Assembly (NCBI GenBank): GCA_905215755.1
Contig: CAJMRE010000002.1
Coordinates: 1 to 64,000, forward strand
Source of the DNA: an uncultured bacterium
Lineage (GTDB): Bacteria; Actinomycetota; Coriobacteriia; Coriobacteriales; Coriobacteriaceae
Direction of reading: 5' to 3'
DNA: 64,000 nt
Positions 17,450 through 25,820 of this stretch are shown one piece after another. The notes under the pieces are model-generated. The model ran no database searches. It was not told the origin of the DNA and saw only the letters and a list, made by a program, of their open reading frames with translations. Numbering within the stretch: position 1 is the stretch's first letter; every line of letters begins with the position of its first letter. A program made the translations under genes and the position numbers.

Positions 17450-18523
17450 TTAGAGCTGCTCGAGAGCCTCGAGAGCGGCGTGGAGCTCAGCCTTGGCGGA
17501 GTACTCGACACCCTCGTCGTTGAGCGGGGTGCGCTTGCCCAGGGCGGCAAGGAGAGCACGGATGGAGTGCTTGCGGTTCTCGGCCTCGACCCAGCACAGG
17601 GAGCGCTCGGGATCGTCCATGACTTCGTCGACGACCTCCTCGTTGCGGGTGGCCGGCAGGCAGTGCATGAACTTGGAGTTGGGGCCGGCAAAGTTCATCA
17701 TGTCCATGGTGACCTGATACTTGGGATAGAACACGTCCATGTAGTTCTCGCCCGAGACCTCCTCGTCGTACAGGCCATACCACACGTCGGTGTAGATGAA
17801 GTCGGCGCCCTTGATGCACTCGATGTCGTCGGAGATGACGACAGAGCCGCCGGAGACCTTGCAGTTCTCCTCGGCGATGGCCATCATCTGCTTGCCGAAC
17901 TCGGCGCGCTCCTCGACGGTGCCAACGTGCAGGCCGCCGTCGGGGATCTGGTGGCCCTTAGGTCCAAACTGGACAAACTTCATGCCGACCTTGGAGGCGA
18001 TGAACATGAGGGAGACGCAGACCTGGGTGGCGTCGCCGATGAAGGCCAGGGTGCAGTCCTCGATCTTCTTGCCCTCGGGGAGGTTCTCGAGCATGGTCAT
18101 GAGGTCGCCCATCTCCTGCGTGGGATGGTTGAACTCGGACATGCCGTTGATGACGGGCACAGCGGAGCCCTCGGCGAGGCCGACGACGTCCTTGTGACGG
18201 TCAACGCGAGCCATCATGATGTCGAGCAGCGAGCCCATAACGCGAGCGGTGTCGCCCAGGGACTCGTGACCGCCGAGCTGGATGGTGCCAGGGCCATAGA
18301 ACTGAGCATGGCCGCCGAGGTCGGTCATAGCGGTCTCGAAGGAAAGACGAGTGCGGGTGGAGACCTGCTGGAAGATCATGCCAAGGCTCTTGTTGCGGAG
18401 CAGGTGCGGATAATAACCGTCAACCTTGATGGCCTTCTTCATTGCCAGACCAAGATCCTCGATAGCCAGGATCTGCTCTTTGGTGAAGTCGTTGGTGTCG
18501 ATGAAATCCTTAGGCAGTGCCAT
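17450..18523 (-). CDS. aguB: Putrescine carbamoyltransferase
   Basis: In agmatine catabolism it runs as phosphorolysis of N-carbamoylputrescine to putrescine and carbamoyl phosphate. The 357-residue transcarbamylase has the carbamoyl-phosphate loop STRTR at residues 55-59, HPTQ at 133-136 and HCLP at 287-290. The VWYGLYDEEVSGENYMDVFY region (248-267) resembles putrescine carbamoyltransferases more than ornithine enzymes, as far as I recall the signatures. ATG 18523 follows GGAAAGGAAA; a longer frame to 18604 is less likely. It is the first gene of the aguB-aguD-aguA set and is divergent from a membrane LuxR-type regulator. Ornithine as substrate is the main alternative. Confidence 0.88.
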   Translation of the reverse strand: MALPKDFIDTNDFTKEQILAIEDLGLAMKKAIKVDGYYPHLLRNKSLGMIFQQVSTRTRLSFETAMTDLGGHAQFYGPGTIQLGGHESLGDTARVMGSLLDIMMARVDRHKDVVGLAEGSAVPVINGMSEFNHPTQEMGDLMTMLENLPEGKKIEDCTLAFIGDATQVCVSLMFIASKVGMKFVQFGPKGHQIPDGGLHVGTVEERAEFGKQMMAIAEENCKVSGGSVVISDDIECIKGADFIYTDVWYGLYDEEVSGENYMDVFYPKYQVTMDMMNFAGPNSKFMHCLPATRNEEVVDEVMDDPERSLCWVEAENRKHSIRALLAALGKRTPLNDEGVEYSAKAELHAALEALEQL

Positions 18524-18853
18524 GTCGATTTCCTTTCCGCCGGTCTTGCCGACTATTACTATGAGGCGCTCGAACATCACGCCTCGTGTTGACAAGACCA
18601 TCATTCACCCGTATGCAATTTTTACCTAGTTTATTCGGGATTAAAGACCGTTCATGGAGTTACACCCCCTCTAAACCAATATAAACCCGCAGGTCAAGAG
18701 TTTACAGGGGGTTTACCATCTAGAACCGCGAACGGTATACGGCTATGCTGTATCTCGGCGCCTAATCCGCAATGAAACGAAGGGTTGAGACGTCTATATC
18801 CCACAAGGTATACAGAGCTCGGCCATAGAATAAATGAGATGGGACGGTGACAG
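18524..18853. promoter_or_regulatory. Divergent control region between aguB and the LuxR-type gene
   Basis: 330 bp with an imperfect dyad, ACACCCCCTCTAAAC (18661-18675) against GTTTACAGGGGGTTT (18702-18716), flanked by GACCGTTCATGG (18647-18658) and GCGAACGGTATAC (18728-18740), again imperfectly inverted. Nested dyads of this size suit a dimeric LuxR-type activator. The ACGGTATAC phrase also occurs before aguA1 (4879-4887). Confidence 0.5.
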
Positions 18854-19819
18854 ATGAACACCCTGATGTTCTTCTATACCCTAGCGATACTCGTGATCTG
18901 TATTGTGACGGCGGTGCTCTCGCTTGCCGCCTATGCCTCGTCTCGTCGACGCTTCTTTATCTATGGCAGCGGCGTATTTATCTGCTATGCCATCGAGATG
19001 ACCGAGATTTTCTTTTTTGAATACACGCTGCAAAACCAGAGTTTTCCAGCCAGCGACTATTACTCAATTACCATGCCTGTGTTGCGGACCTTTGTGGCGA
19101 CCGCTTCGCAGGCTTTTATTTGGCTCATTGCCATGGATTTGCTCGACAAGCATTCAAAAAAGCAGTTTGTCATTCCCGTCGCAACGTTCTTGCTGAGCGA
19201 GCTGCTGATTATCGTCGCTGTCCCCTACGGCCCCATTCATCAATGGCTCTACTACACGATGCGTCAGGTATTCCTTGTTTTCGTGGGGCTATATATCTTT
19301 TGGACGGCACGCAAGAGCACGCAAGTCGAGCTGAAGGCACGCGTTAACAACCAACGAAAGCACCTGATTATCGGCGCTATTCTGGTCGGTTGCATCGTTG
19401 CCGAGGATTTCTACAACATTCTGATTGTCCCCATGAGTCTGGCGCCCTCTTGGCTGCAACTATATCTGTCCGAGCGCAACTTTAGCGAAAACGTCTTTGC
19501 CTGCTACTTTGCGATTCTGCTGATCATCTACTCCTACCACGTGCTTTCAATCCGCATGCAGGAGGCGCCCGAGGAAAAGAACGTCAGCGATCTTGATCGA
19601 CACATCGAAGAGCAGATGCCCTTCTATCGCAACGCCTACAAGCTCTCCAACCGTGAGACCGAAGTTATGCGTCTGGTCGTACTGGGCAAATCGAACCAAG
19701 AGATCGCTGACGAGCTATTCCTTGCCGTGGGCACCGTCAAGACCCACATCCACAACATCCTGGTCAAAACCGAACAGCAAAACCGCACGACGCTCATCCT
19801 CCACTTTTGGAAGCGATAA
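18854..19819 (+). CDS. Membrane-bound LuxR-family regulator, likely of agmatine genes
   Basis: A 321-residue protein with about seven membrane segments in residues 4-228 (FFYTLAILVICIVTAVLSLA is the first) and a C-terminal LuxR helix-turn-helix (SNRETEVMRLVVLGKSNQEI then FLAVGTVKTHIHNILVKTEQ). It is divergent from aguB. LuxR-type membrane regulators control agmatine deiminase operons in other Gram-positives (AguR of Enterococcus and Lactococcus), so a similar role is inferred here. ATG 18854 is the only well-placed start, although its GGGACGGTGACAG leader is a weak ribosome site. It is followed at once by a terminator and a repeat module. Confidence 0.85.
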   Translation: MNTLMFFYTLAILVICIVTAVLSLAAYASSRRRFFIYGSGVFICYAIEMTEIFFFEYTLQNQSFPASDYYSITMPVLRTFVATASQAFIWLIAMDLLDKHSKKQFVIPVATFLLSELLIIVAVPYGPIHQWLYYTMRQVFLVFVGLYIFWTARKSTQVELKARVNNQRKHLIIGAILVGCIVAEDFYNILIVPMSLAPSWLQLYLSERNFSENVFACYFAILLIIYSYHVLSIRMQEAPEEKNVSDLDRHIEEQMPFYRNAYKLSNRETEVMRLVVLGKSNQEIADELFLAVGTVKTHIHNILVKTEQQNRTTLILHFWKR

Positions 19820-20112
19820 CCTGCCAAAAAGGGACAGGTTTATTTTGGCAGGTTTTATCTGGGCAAACGCCAAAAACCGCCGCGAGGGAGCTACTTTCCC
19901 TCGCGGCGGTTTTCTAGCAGTAAAACCAAGTGAGTAGGCTTTTGGCGGGATGCCGAGCACACCTCAAAACGCCACAGCCCTGACCTGCGATTTTATTGAG
20001 CACTTGCCGCGATGTGCTCGGCAGGTTCAAAAAAGTCTACTCACTTGTATCTGAGACGCACCAGATTGGCAAAAACCGCCGCGAAAGGGCCCCTGGTCCC
20101 TTCGCGGCGGTC
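19818..20112. repeat. Composite repeat module, copy 2 (hairpin, foldback, hairpin)
   Basis: Starts inside the stop codon of the LuxR-type gene. Order: full 52-bp repeat (19818-19869), hairpin CCGCCGCGAGGGAG/CTCGCGGCGG (19876-19913, followed by TTTTC, a probable terminator), foldback arms CAAGTGAGTAGGCTTTT (19927-19943) and AAAAGTCTACTCACTTG (20031-20047) matching at 16 of 17, inner perfect arms TGCCGAGCAC (19951-19960) and GTGCTCGGCA (20014-20023), and a last hairpin (CCGCCGCGAAAGGG.../...CCCTTCGCGGCGG) that would terminate the ABC permease gene. Confidence 0.78.
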
Positions 20113-20148
20113 ATACGCCTCTGATTTTGTGACGGTTTTGCCCGCTTG

Positions 20149-22350
20149 CTACTCGCTGTAGCGGGTGGCGATAGCGGTTCGCACCATACCGGTGCTCATG
20201 AGGTACGTTACCAAGAAGTAGCCGCCATAGGCTGCCAGGAAGATCGCGCAGGTGAGACCCACCGTGCCGCCGATGCTCATGTCGCCAAACGTACTCACCA
20301 GCTCAATAATCACCTTGAGCGCTATAAACGAGTGCGCCAGGCCCACTGCCAGCGGGAACAGGAAGAATACCGCTTGCTGCGCCATCACCGAATGGCGAAT
20401 CTGGCGGTCGTCACAGCCGATCTGTGCCAGCACACGATAGCTGCGGCTGCCGTCGGCCACATTGGAGAGCTGCTGGATCGACAGTATCGCCGCGCACTCA
20501 ATGACCAGTACAAAGCCAATGTAGATGGCCAGATAGCTAATCATGCCGTTCATTTGCGCTGCTTGCGTGTACATCTCGGAGCGTGTGATGAAGATTCCCC
20601 ATGACCCCGGCTCCTTGCCGTCAACGAGCAGATTGTCGAGCAAAGTGTATTTAATGCTCTCGTCTGCCTCGGTCGTATCCATCCCCTGTTTGTAATTAAC
20701 GAGCAGGCTACTGGAATACGGCTGCAGATTAAGTTGGGACAACAGCTCGTCGGCAACGACGACGGTACCCGGATTACTGCCCATCGCCGAGTTGGCGACG
20801 GCCGCCGTGTCCTTGTCCGACTTATCGGTTGCGGGCTTGAGCTCATGCCCGCCCAAGGTGAGGGTATGGCCGCCGGCCATGTACTTGGTGTACAGGTCGC
20901 CCAGCTCACCGCCCATATCACACGTAAGCAGGTACTGGTCGCGGTCAATGCTCACCGGCTCCTCGCCCATCATCTGGCGCAGTTTGTTGTACTGGCTCGC
21001 CGGCGTCACAAACAGACCCATCGTATCGGCATTGCTACCCCCGAGCGCCTTGGGAAGCCTTTCGCCCATGGTCTTGCACATCTCACCCGCAGACACCGAA
21101 GGGTTCGAACCGCCAAACGGGTAACTCAGATACGAATCTATCTGAACATGCTCACCGGCAACATCGGCGATATTGACCTTCTTGCCGGTCTCGTCGTTGT
21201 TGTCCGCCGACTTGCCCTTGCCGTGCCATGCGGAGTACAAATCGACCGTTGTATCGGCTAGCACCATGCGGTCGGCTTCAGACGGATTGACATATTCTTT
21301 GTAGTAGTCGAGCGTATCGGGCGTGTAATAGACATACGTCTGAGACACGTCAACAGGGTTATAGCGCTCCAGGTTTTCGTTCATCACGTTGGCAATCGAC
21401 ATACCGCACGTCACCGAGGTGATGGCCAAAAACAGGAACATCGCGATGACGCCCATCGAAAAGCACACCGTATTAACCTTGGCCGCAAGCTGGCGCACGG
21501 TAAACATATTGAGGCCGCGCCAATACACGCTGCGCAGGCTCTGCAGCAGCTTGATGAGCATGCCCGAGAGTCCCCAGAACAGGGCAAAGGTGCCCACGGT
21601 AACCATAGCGGTCGTAATACCAAACTGGTTCATGGCCTCTTGCAGCTTGCTGTCCGTCGCGGTTAGCGGGAACCCATCACGTAGCAGACGGTAATAGGCC
21701 ACGCCCACAAGCACCGCGCCCACGGCAAAGATGGCAATCGCGATCCAGGGGTTGCGTGTCTTGATGCTCTCGTTGCGACGCTCGGCACCCATAAGCTCGA
21801 TGAGTTTGGCACGACGCACGGCGCGAAGGTTCAGCAGTAGCGTGAGCACAAACATTACGAGCATACAGGCAAGGGTCAGGTTGAACGCATGCACCGAGAA
21901 AAAGAAGTGGAAATTGGCGATTTGTGTCTTAAAGAGCGAGGCCGTAAAGAACGTCATGAGCTGGGAGAGTCCCACACCCAGCACAATGCCGGCGACAAAG
22001 GCCACGACCGATACTATCACGGTCTCGAGCGCCATGATCGTGGCGACGCGCCCGCGCCCCATGCCGAGCACCTGGTACAGGCCAAACTCCTTCTTGCGGC
22101 GTTTCATGATGAAGTTATTGGCGTACACCATCAAAAAGGCCATGACGCCGGCCAAAAAGTACGTCAGGTCGCCGAGTATGCTGCCCATAACCTGCGCCAA
22201 GCCCTCTTCATCGATTCCGGCGATGTCGACCTGCATCGAGATGGTGTTAAAGGCATAGAAGACCGTGACGCCCAGGGTGAGCGTCAAAAGGTAGACGAGG
22301 TAGTCGCGGCCGGCACGGCGGACGTTGCCCCAAGCGAGTTTACAGAGCAT
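20149..22350 (-). CDS. ABC transporter permease, FtsX/BceB-like
   Basis: A 733-residue inner-membrane protein with an FtsX-type four-helix unit at each end and a large extracytoplasmic domain (about residues 325-600) after the central helices. Ten membrane segments are suggested, as in the BceB/VraG group that exports or senses peptide antibiotics. Typical text includes RRKKEFGLYQVLGMGRGRVA at about residue 83. The start is ATG 22350 with GAGGG six bases before it, overlapping the end of the ATPase gene by 11 bp, so the two are translationally coupled. No BceRS-type two-component pair is adjacent. Confidence 0.88.
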   Translation of the reverse strand: MLCKLAWGNVRRAGRDYLVYLLTLTLGVTVFYAFNTISMQVDIAGIDEEGLAQVMGSILGDLTYFLAGVMAFLMVYANNFIMKRRKKEFGLYQVLGMGRGRVATIMALETVIVSVVAFVAGIVLGVGLSQLMTFFTASLFKTQIANFHFFFSVHAFNLTLACMLVMFVLTLLLNLRAVRRAKLIELMGAERRNESIKTRNPWIAIAIFAVGAVLVGVAYYRLLRDGFPLTATDSKLQEAMNQFGITTAMVTVGTFALFWGLSGMLIKLLQSLRSVYWRGLNMFTVRQLAAKVNTVCFSMGVIAMFLFLAITSVTCGMSIANVMNENLERYNPVDVSQTYVYYTPDTLDYYKEYVNPSEADRMVLADTTVDLYSAWHGKGKSADNNDETGKKVNIADVAGEHVQIDSYLSYPFGGSNPSVSAGEMCKTMGERLPKALGGSNADTMGLFVTPASQYNKLRQMMGEEPVSIDRDQYLLTCDMGGELGDLYTKYMAGGHTLTLGGHELKPATDKSDKDTAAVANSAMGSNPGTVVVADELLSQLNLQPYSSSLLVNYKQGMDTTEADESIKYTLLDNLLVDGKEPGSWGIFITRSEMYTQAAQMNGMISYLAIYIGFVLVIECAAILSIQQLSNVADGSRSYRVLAQIGCDDRQIRHSVMAQQAVFFLFPLAVGLAHSFIALKVIIELVSTFGDMSIGGTVGLTCAIFLAAYGGYFLVTYLMSTGMVRTAIATRYSE

Positions 22351-23125
22351 CGGAGCCCTCACCGCCCATCATGGCAACGACCTCCATAATGCGGTCGAAG
22401 AACTCTCGGCGGTCGGTGTCGCCGCGGCGCAGCTCGGTGAAGATCTTGCCGTCGCGAATAAACAGCACACGGCTCGTGTAGCTGGCGGCAAAGCTGTCGT
22501 GCGTGACCATGAGCACCGTGGCGCGCAGGCGGCGATTGAGGGCCTCCAGGCTCTCGAGCAGCAGGCGGGCACTCTTGGAATCGAGGGCGCCGGTGGGCTC
22601 GTCGGCCATGATCATGGTGGGGTCGGTGACGAGCGCGCGAGCCGCGGCAACGCGCTGCTGCTGACCGCCGGACATCTGGTAGGGATACTTGTCGAGCACC
22701 TGACTGATGGACAGGCGCGCTGCCACATCCTGCACGCGGGTCGAGATCTCTGCCGAGTTTGTGCGGGCGATGGTGAGCGGCAGGGCGATGTTCTCGCGTG
22801 CCGTGAGCGTATCGAGCAGGTTGGAGTCCTGGAAGATAAAGCCGAGCTCCTCGCGGCGGAACTGCGAAAGCTTAGCCTGCTTCATGCGCGTCACGTCCTG
22901 ACCGTTAATTCGGATCGTGCCGCTCGTGGCGCTATCGATGTTCGAGACGCAGTTGAGCAACGTCGACTTGCCCGAGCCCGAAGCGCCCATGATGCCAACA
23001 AATTCGCCGCGGTTGACGGTAAAGCTGACATCGTTGAGCGCGCGGGTCACGTTGCCTAGCGCTCCGTATACCTTTTCGAGATGCGCGACCTCCAGTACCG
23101 GGGTCGCCATGTGCGTGGTTTGCAT
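22340..23125 (-). CDS. ABC transporter ATPase, BceA/MacB-like
   Basis: A 261-residue ATPase that drives the permease encoded downstream. All motifs are intact: Walker A GASGSGKST near residue 49, Q-loop FIFQDSNLL, signature MSGGQQQRVAAARAL at about 154, Walker B IMADEPTGALDS, and the switch His in VTHDSF. It belongs to the lipoprotein/antimicrobial-peptide (MacB/BceA) class. ATG 23125 follows AAAGGACTCGG; an internal ATG six codons on (MATPVLEV) is also possible. It is the first gene of a two-gene operon. Confidence 0.92.
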   Translation of the reverse strand: MQTTHMATPVLEVAHLEKVYGALGNVTRALNDVSFTVNRGEFVGIMGASGSGKSTLLNCVSNIDSATSGTIRINGQDVTRMKQAKLSQFRREELGFIFQDSNLLDTLTARENIALPLTIARTNSAEISTRVQDVAARLSISQVLDKYPYQMSGGQQQRVAAARALVTDPTMIMADEPTGALDSKSARLLLESLEALNRRLRATVLMVTHDSFAASYTSRVLFIRDGKIFTELRRGDTDRREFFDRIMEVVAMMGGEGSDAL

Positions 23126-23273
23126 ACCGAGTCCTTTCTTGCAATTAGTCTACGGCATCTATAGTCGCAAGAAGACGAGTCGACTACCATCGATATGGCT
23201 TACGCTTGCCTTACCGTTGTGTAAGGTACGAGTAGCTACCCTGCCGCGTGTTGATGTTGAGAGAGGACTCCTG

Positions 23274-24260
23274 TTGAAGACTGTTCATGTTGCCGCTGGA
23301 ATCATTCGCAAGGAAGGATCTGACGAGCTGCTTGCCGTGCAGCGCGGCTATGGCGACATGCTGGGACTTTGGGAGTTCCCCGGTGGCAAGCTCATGCGCG
23401 GCGAGACGCCCGAGGACGCCGTACGCCGCGAGCTCATGGAAGAGCTGCAGGTAAAAGTTACCAACCTGCGCGATTTCTATACCGTTGAGTATGACTACCC
23501 CGATTTTCATCTCTCCATGGAGTGCTACTACTGCTCGCTCGCCGATGAATCCGATGAGCCTCAGAAACATGACCGCCAGCTCGATATCCGCTGGATTCCG
23601 CGCGCCTCGCTTGCCACGGTGGAATGGATGCCCGCCGACAAGGGGCTTATCGATGCCCTGATTGAGCTGAAGGAAGACCGGCTCGAGGCAAGCTCCGCCG
23701 ATGACGCCGTGCCCAACACAGCCGACAAACCCGCCACCAAACCCAAGCGCGCACCTAAGCGCCGCAGCAAGAAGCGTCCCAAGCCCGGCCTGCTCGACGG
23801 CATCGATACCTCGGACCTCTCCGCCGACGAGCGCGAACTGGTCCGCCGTCGCGCCGCCATCAAAAAGTCCATGAAGGGCAACAAGCGCGCCAATACCAAG
23901 CCAGAGCTGCTCGTTCGCCAGCGCCTGCGCGCAGCGGGCCTCACCGGCTATCGCCTGGAATGGAAGGTCCCCGGCAAGCCCGACATCGCCTTTCCTGGGC
24001 GCAAGATCGCCATCTTCGTCAACGGCTGCTTTTGGCACCGCTGCCCCAAGTGCAACCCCAGCCAGCCCAAGCGCAATGTTGAGTTTTGGGAGGCAAAGTT
24101 TCGCCGCAACGTCGAGCGCGACCGCGCTGCCGTGGCAGCACTCATTCAAATGGGCTGGACGCCCATAACCATCTGGGAATGCGAGCTCAAAAAAGACCGC
24201 ATCGACGCCACCATGGAAAAGGTTATCGAACAAGTACGCGCCGCAGAACCGCAGCGCTAG
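23274..24260 (+). CDS. Nudix hydrolase fused to Vsr-type mismatch endonuclease
   Basis: One 328-residue chain with two repair-related enzymes. Residues 1-135 are a Nudix/MutT domain with a complete Nudix box at 37-60 (GGKLMRGETPEDAVRRELME then ELQV), most like NudG/MutT pyrophosphohydrolases. A basic linker follows (KPKRAPKRRSKKRPKPG, about 150-172). Residues 200-325 are a very-short-patch-repair (Vsr) endonuclease: TKPELLVRQRLRAAGL, the metal-binding VPGKPDIAF, VNGCFWHRCPKC, and RNVERDRAAVAALIQMGW then TIWECEL. The start is TTG 23274 behind GAGAGGA, where the Nudix homology begins; the open frame upstream of it has no family similarity. Vsr cuts T:G mismatches left by 5-methylcytosine deamination. 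Confidence 0.85.
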   Translation: MKTVHVAAGIIRKEGSDELLAVQRGYGDMLGLWEFPGGKLMRGETPEDAVRRELMEELQVKVTNLRDFYTVEYDYPDFHLSMECYYCSLADESDEPQKHDRQLDIRWIPRASLATVEWMPADKGLIDALIELKEDRLEASSADDAVPNTADKPATKPKRAPKRRSKKRPKPGLLDGIDTSDLSADERELVRRRAAIKKSMKGNKRANTKPELLVRQRLRAAGLTGYRLEWKVPGKPDIAFPGRKIAIFVNGCFWHRCPKCNPSQPKRNVEFWEAKFRRNVERDRAAVAALIQMGWTPITIWECELKKDRIDATMEKVIEQVRAAEPQR

Positions 24261-24514
24261 AAACGAGCCATCCACACGCCCCACACAGGCGAGCCACATC
24301 CGCGCCACAAACCTTAGAAAGCCCTTAAGCCCAAAACCTTTCAAGAGTGTTACTCGATAGCTTTTACCTGCGGTTTCATCGCAACGTCAAACCTCATTAA
24401 GCTTTTCTTTAGCGCTTCTTTGCAGCAGCCGCGGCATAATACTGCCAACGCACGGGACCTAGCAGCATACCCCGAGCGCAATCTTTTGGTGGACATCGAG
24501 GAGGCCGCATAAGC

Positions 24515-24724
24515 ATGCATTCTTCCAATGACGCAGCACAGCAGCCATCCCTAAAACATGCAAACCTTTTCTCCTTCCCCCCGACACAGAGAGACGGCTT
24601 CCTCGACTCCCCCACCACAAAAGCCAAACGCTCAACCGACCAGAGCCACAACTTGCGAGCATCCTTCGAAAAGCTCCAGGCAGCCCTAAACAAGTCATTC
24701 CCCAACCAAGCCCGGGCATACTAA
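24515..24724 (+). CDS. Small hypothetical protein
   Basis: A 69-codon ORF with AGGAGG ten bases upstream, rich in Ser, Gln and Lys (SFPPTQRDGFLDSPTTKAK). It has no membrane segment or recognised domain. Its base composition is more AT-rich than neighbouring genes. The 700-bp space around it has no other gene, so this is only a candidate. Confidence 0.35.
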   Translation: MHSSNDAAQQPSLKHANLFSFPPTQRDGFLDSPTTKAKRSTDQSHNLRASFEKLQAALNKSFPNQARAY

Positions 24725-24807
24725 TCCCTCATCAACAAAGTAGCCCTAACGCTCCAATTTTCCGCCCAACGCCACAAGGGCGACGACCTCGAGCAGGTCA
24801 CCTTGGG

Positions 24808-24926
24808 AGGGACGAGGGCTTAGTTCCCCAATCTTTCCGCAGGGGGCAAAAAGCCTCGCCGCACGAAGTGCGCAGCGAGGCTTTTTGCATGCCCGAGGAC
24901 GATTGGGGAACTAAGCCCTCGTCCCT
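24808..24926. repeat. Nested palindrome, 26-bp outer arms
   Basis: Outer arms 24808-24833 and 24901-24926 are perfect 26-bp inverted copies (AGGGACGAGGGCTTAGTTCC...). Inside, 24846-24864 and 24868-24888 form a second long stem with a GAA loop (GCAAAAAGCCTCGC... / ...GCGAGGCTTTTTGC). The inner stem with flanking T-runs could terminate transcription in both directions; the outer arms are not needed for that and suggest a mobile or foldback element. It lies just past the 3' end of the aldolase gene. Confidence 0.8.
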
Positions 24927-24962
24927 CTCCGGGATATGTAGCGAGTCGGAGTACCCTTGCTG

Positions 24963-25820
24963 TTACTCTGCTTTGCCCACAGAGTTGAGGTTGGTCATGC
25001 GGATCTTAACCAGCTCGGTGATCTCACGCATACCCTCCTTGGCCGGCTTCTTGGGATCGAAGCAGGCAGGGTTCTCGGCCATGTAGGCCATGAAGCCCTT
25101 GGTGTAGGCCTGACGCAGCTCGGTGGCGTAGTTAACCTTGCAGATGCCGTTCTTCACAGCCTCGGCGACCTGCTCATCGGGCACACCGGAGGTGCCGTGC
25201 AGAACCAGCGGCACGTCGACGGCGTCGCGGATGGCTTTGACCACGGACTGCTCGATGTGCGGATCGCTCGTGTACACACCGTGGCTGGTGCCAACGCCAA
25301 TAGCGAGGGAGGTGCAGCCAGTGCGCTCGACGAACTCCTTGGCCTCGGCAGGATCGGTGTAGGGGCTCTCGCCCTCAACCGCGGGACCGTCGTCCTCCTT
25401 GCCGCCAACCTTGCCAAGCTCGGCCTCGACGGGCACGCCCATGGCGCGGCCAGCATCGGCGACGGACTTGGTCAGGGCGATGTTGTCCTCGAAGGACTCG
25501 TGCGAGCCGTCGATCATGACAGAGGTGTAGCCGGTGCGGAAAGCCTGCATGCAGCGGTCATAGCCGTCGCCGTGATCGAGGTGCAGAGCGACGGGCACGG
25601 AAGCGCGCTCGGCGGCAGCCTTGACCATGCCGTAGAAGTAGTCCAGACCAGCGGTCTTGATGGTGCCCGGGGTGGTCTGCATGATGACGGGGGACTTGGT
25701 CTCCTCGGCAGCGGCCAGAACGGCCATAACAAACTCGAGGTTCTCGACGTTGAAAGCGCCAACAGCGTAGTGGCCGGCCTGAGCGTCCTTGAGCATCTTT
25801 TCGGTGGTAACAAGTGCCAT
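24963..25820 (-). CDS. kbaY: Class II ketose-bisphosphate aldolase, likely tagatose-1,6-bisphosphate aldolase
   Basis: A zinc-dependent class II aldolase of 285 residues, the length of KbaY/GatY and short FbaA forms. Visible: LHLDHGDGYD with catalytic Asp82 and zinc-binding His83, VEAELGKVGGKEDD with metal-site Glu, GTSHGVY, and LVLHGTSGVPDEQVAEAV. ATG 25820 follows GAGAGGAGC; a longer frame to 25961 is not supported. Tagatose-bisphosphate cleavage is inferred because lacA, lacB and lacC lie 7-9 kb away and no LacD-type class I aldolase is seen; fructose-1,6-bisphosphate is the alternative substrate. It is divergent from a DeoR-type gene. Confidence 0.82.
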   Translation of the reverse strand: MALVTTEKMLKDAQAGHYAVGAFNVENLEFVMAVLAAAEETKSPVIMQTTPGTIKTAGLDYFYGMVKAAAERASVPVALHLDHGDGYDRCMQAFRTGYTSVMIDGSHESFEDNIALTKSVADAGRAMGVPVEAELGKVGGKEDDGPAVEGESPYTDPAEAKEFVERTGCTSLAIGVGTSHGVYTSDPHIEQSVVKAIRDAVDVPLVLHGTSGVPDEQVAEAVKNGICKVNYATELRQAYTKGFMAYMAENPACFDPKKPAKEGMREITELVKIRMTNLNSVGKAE

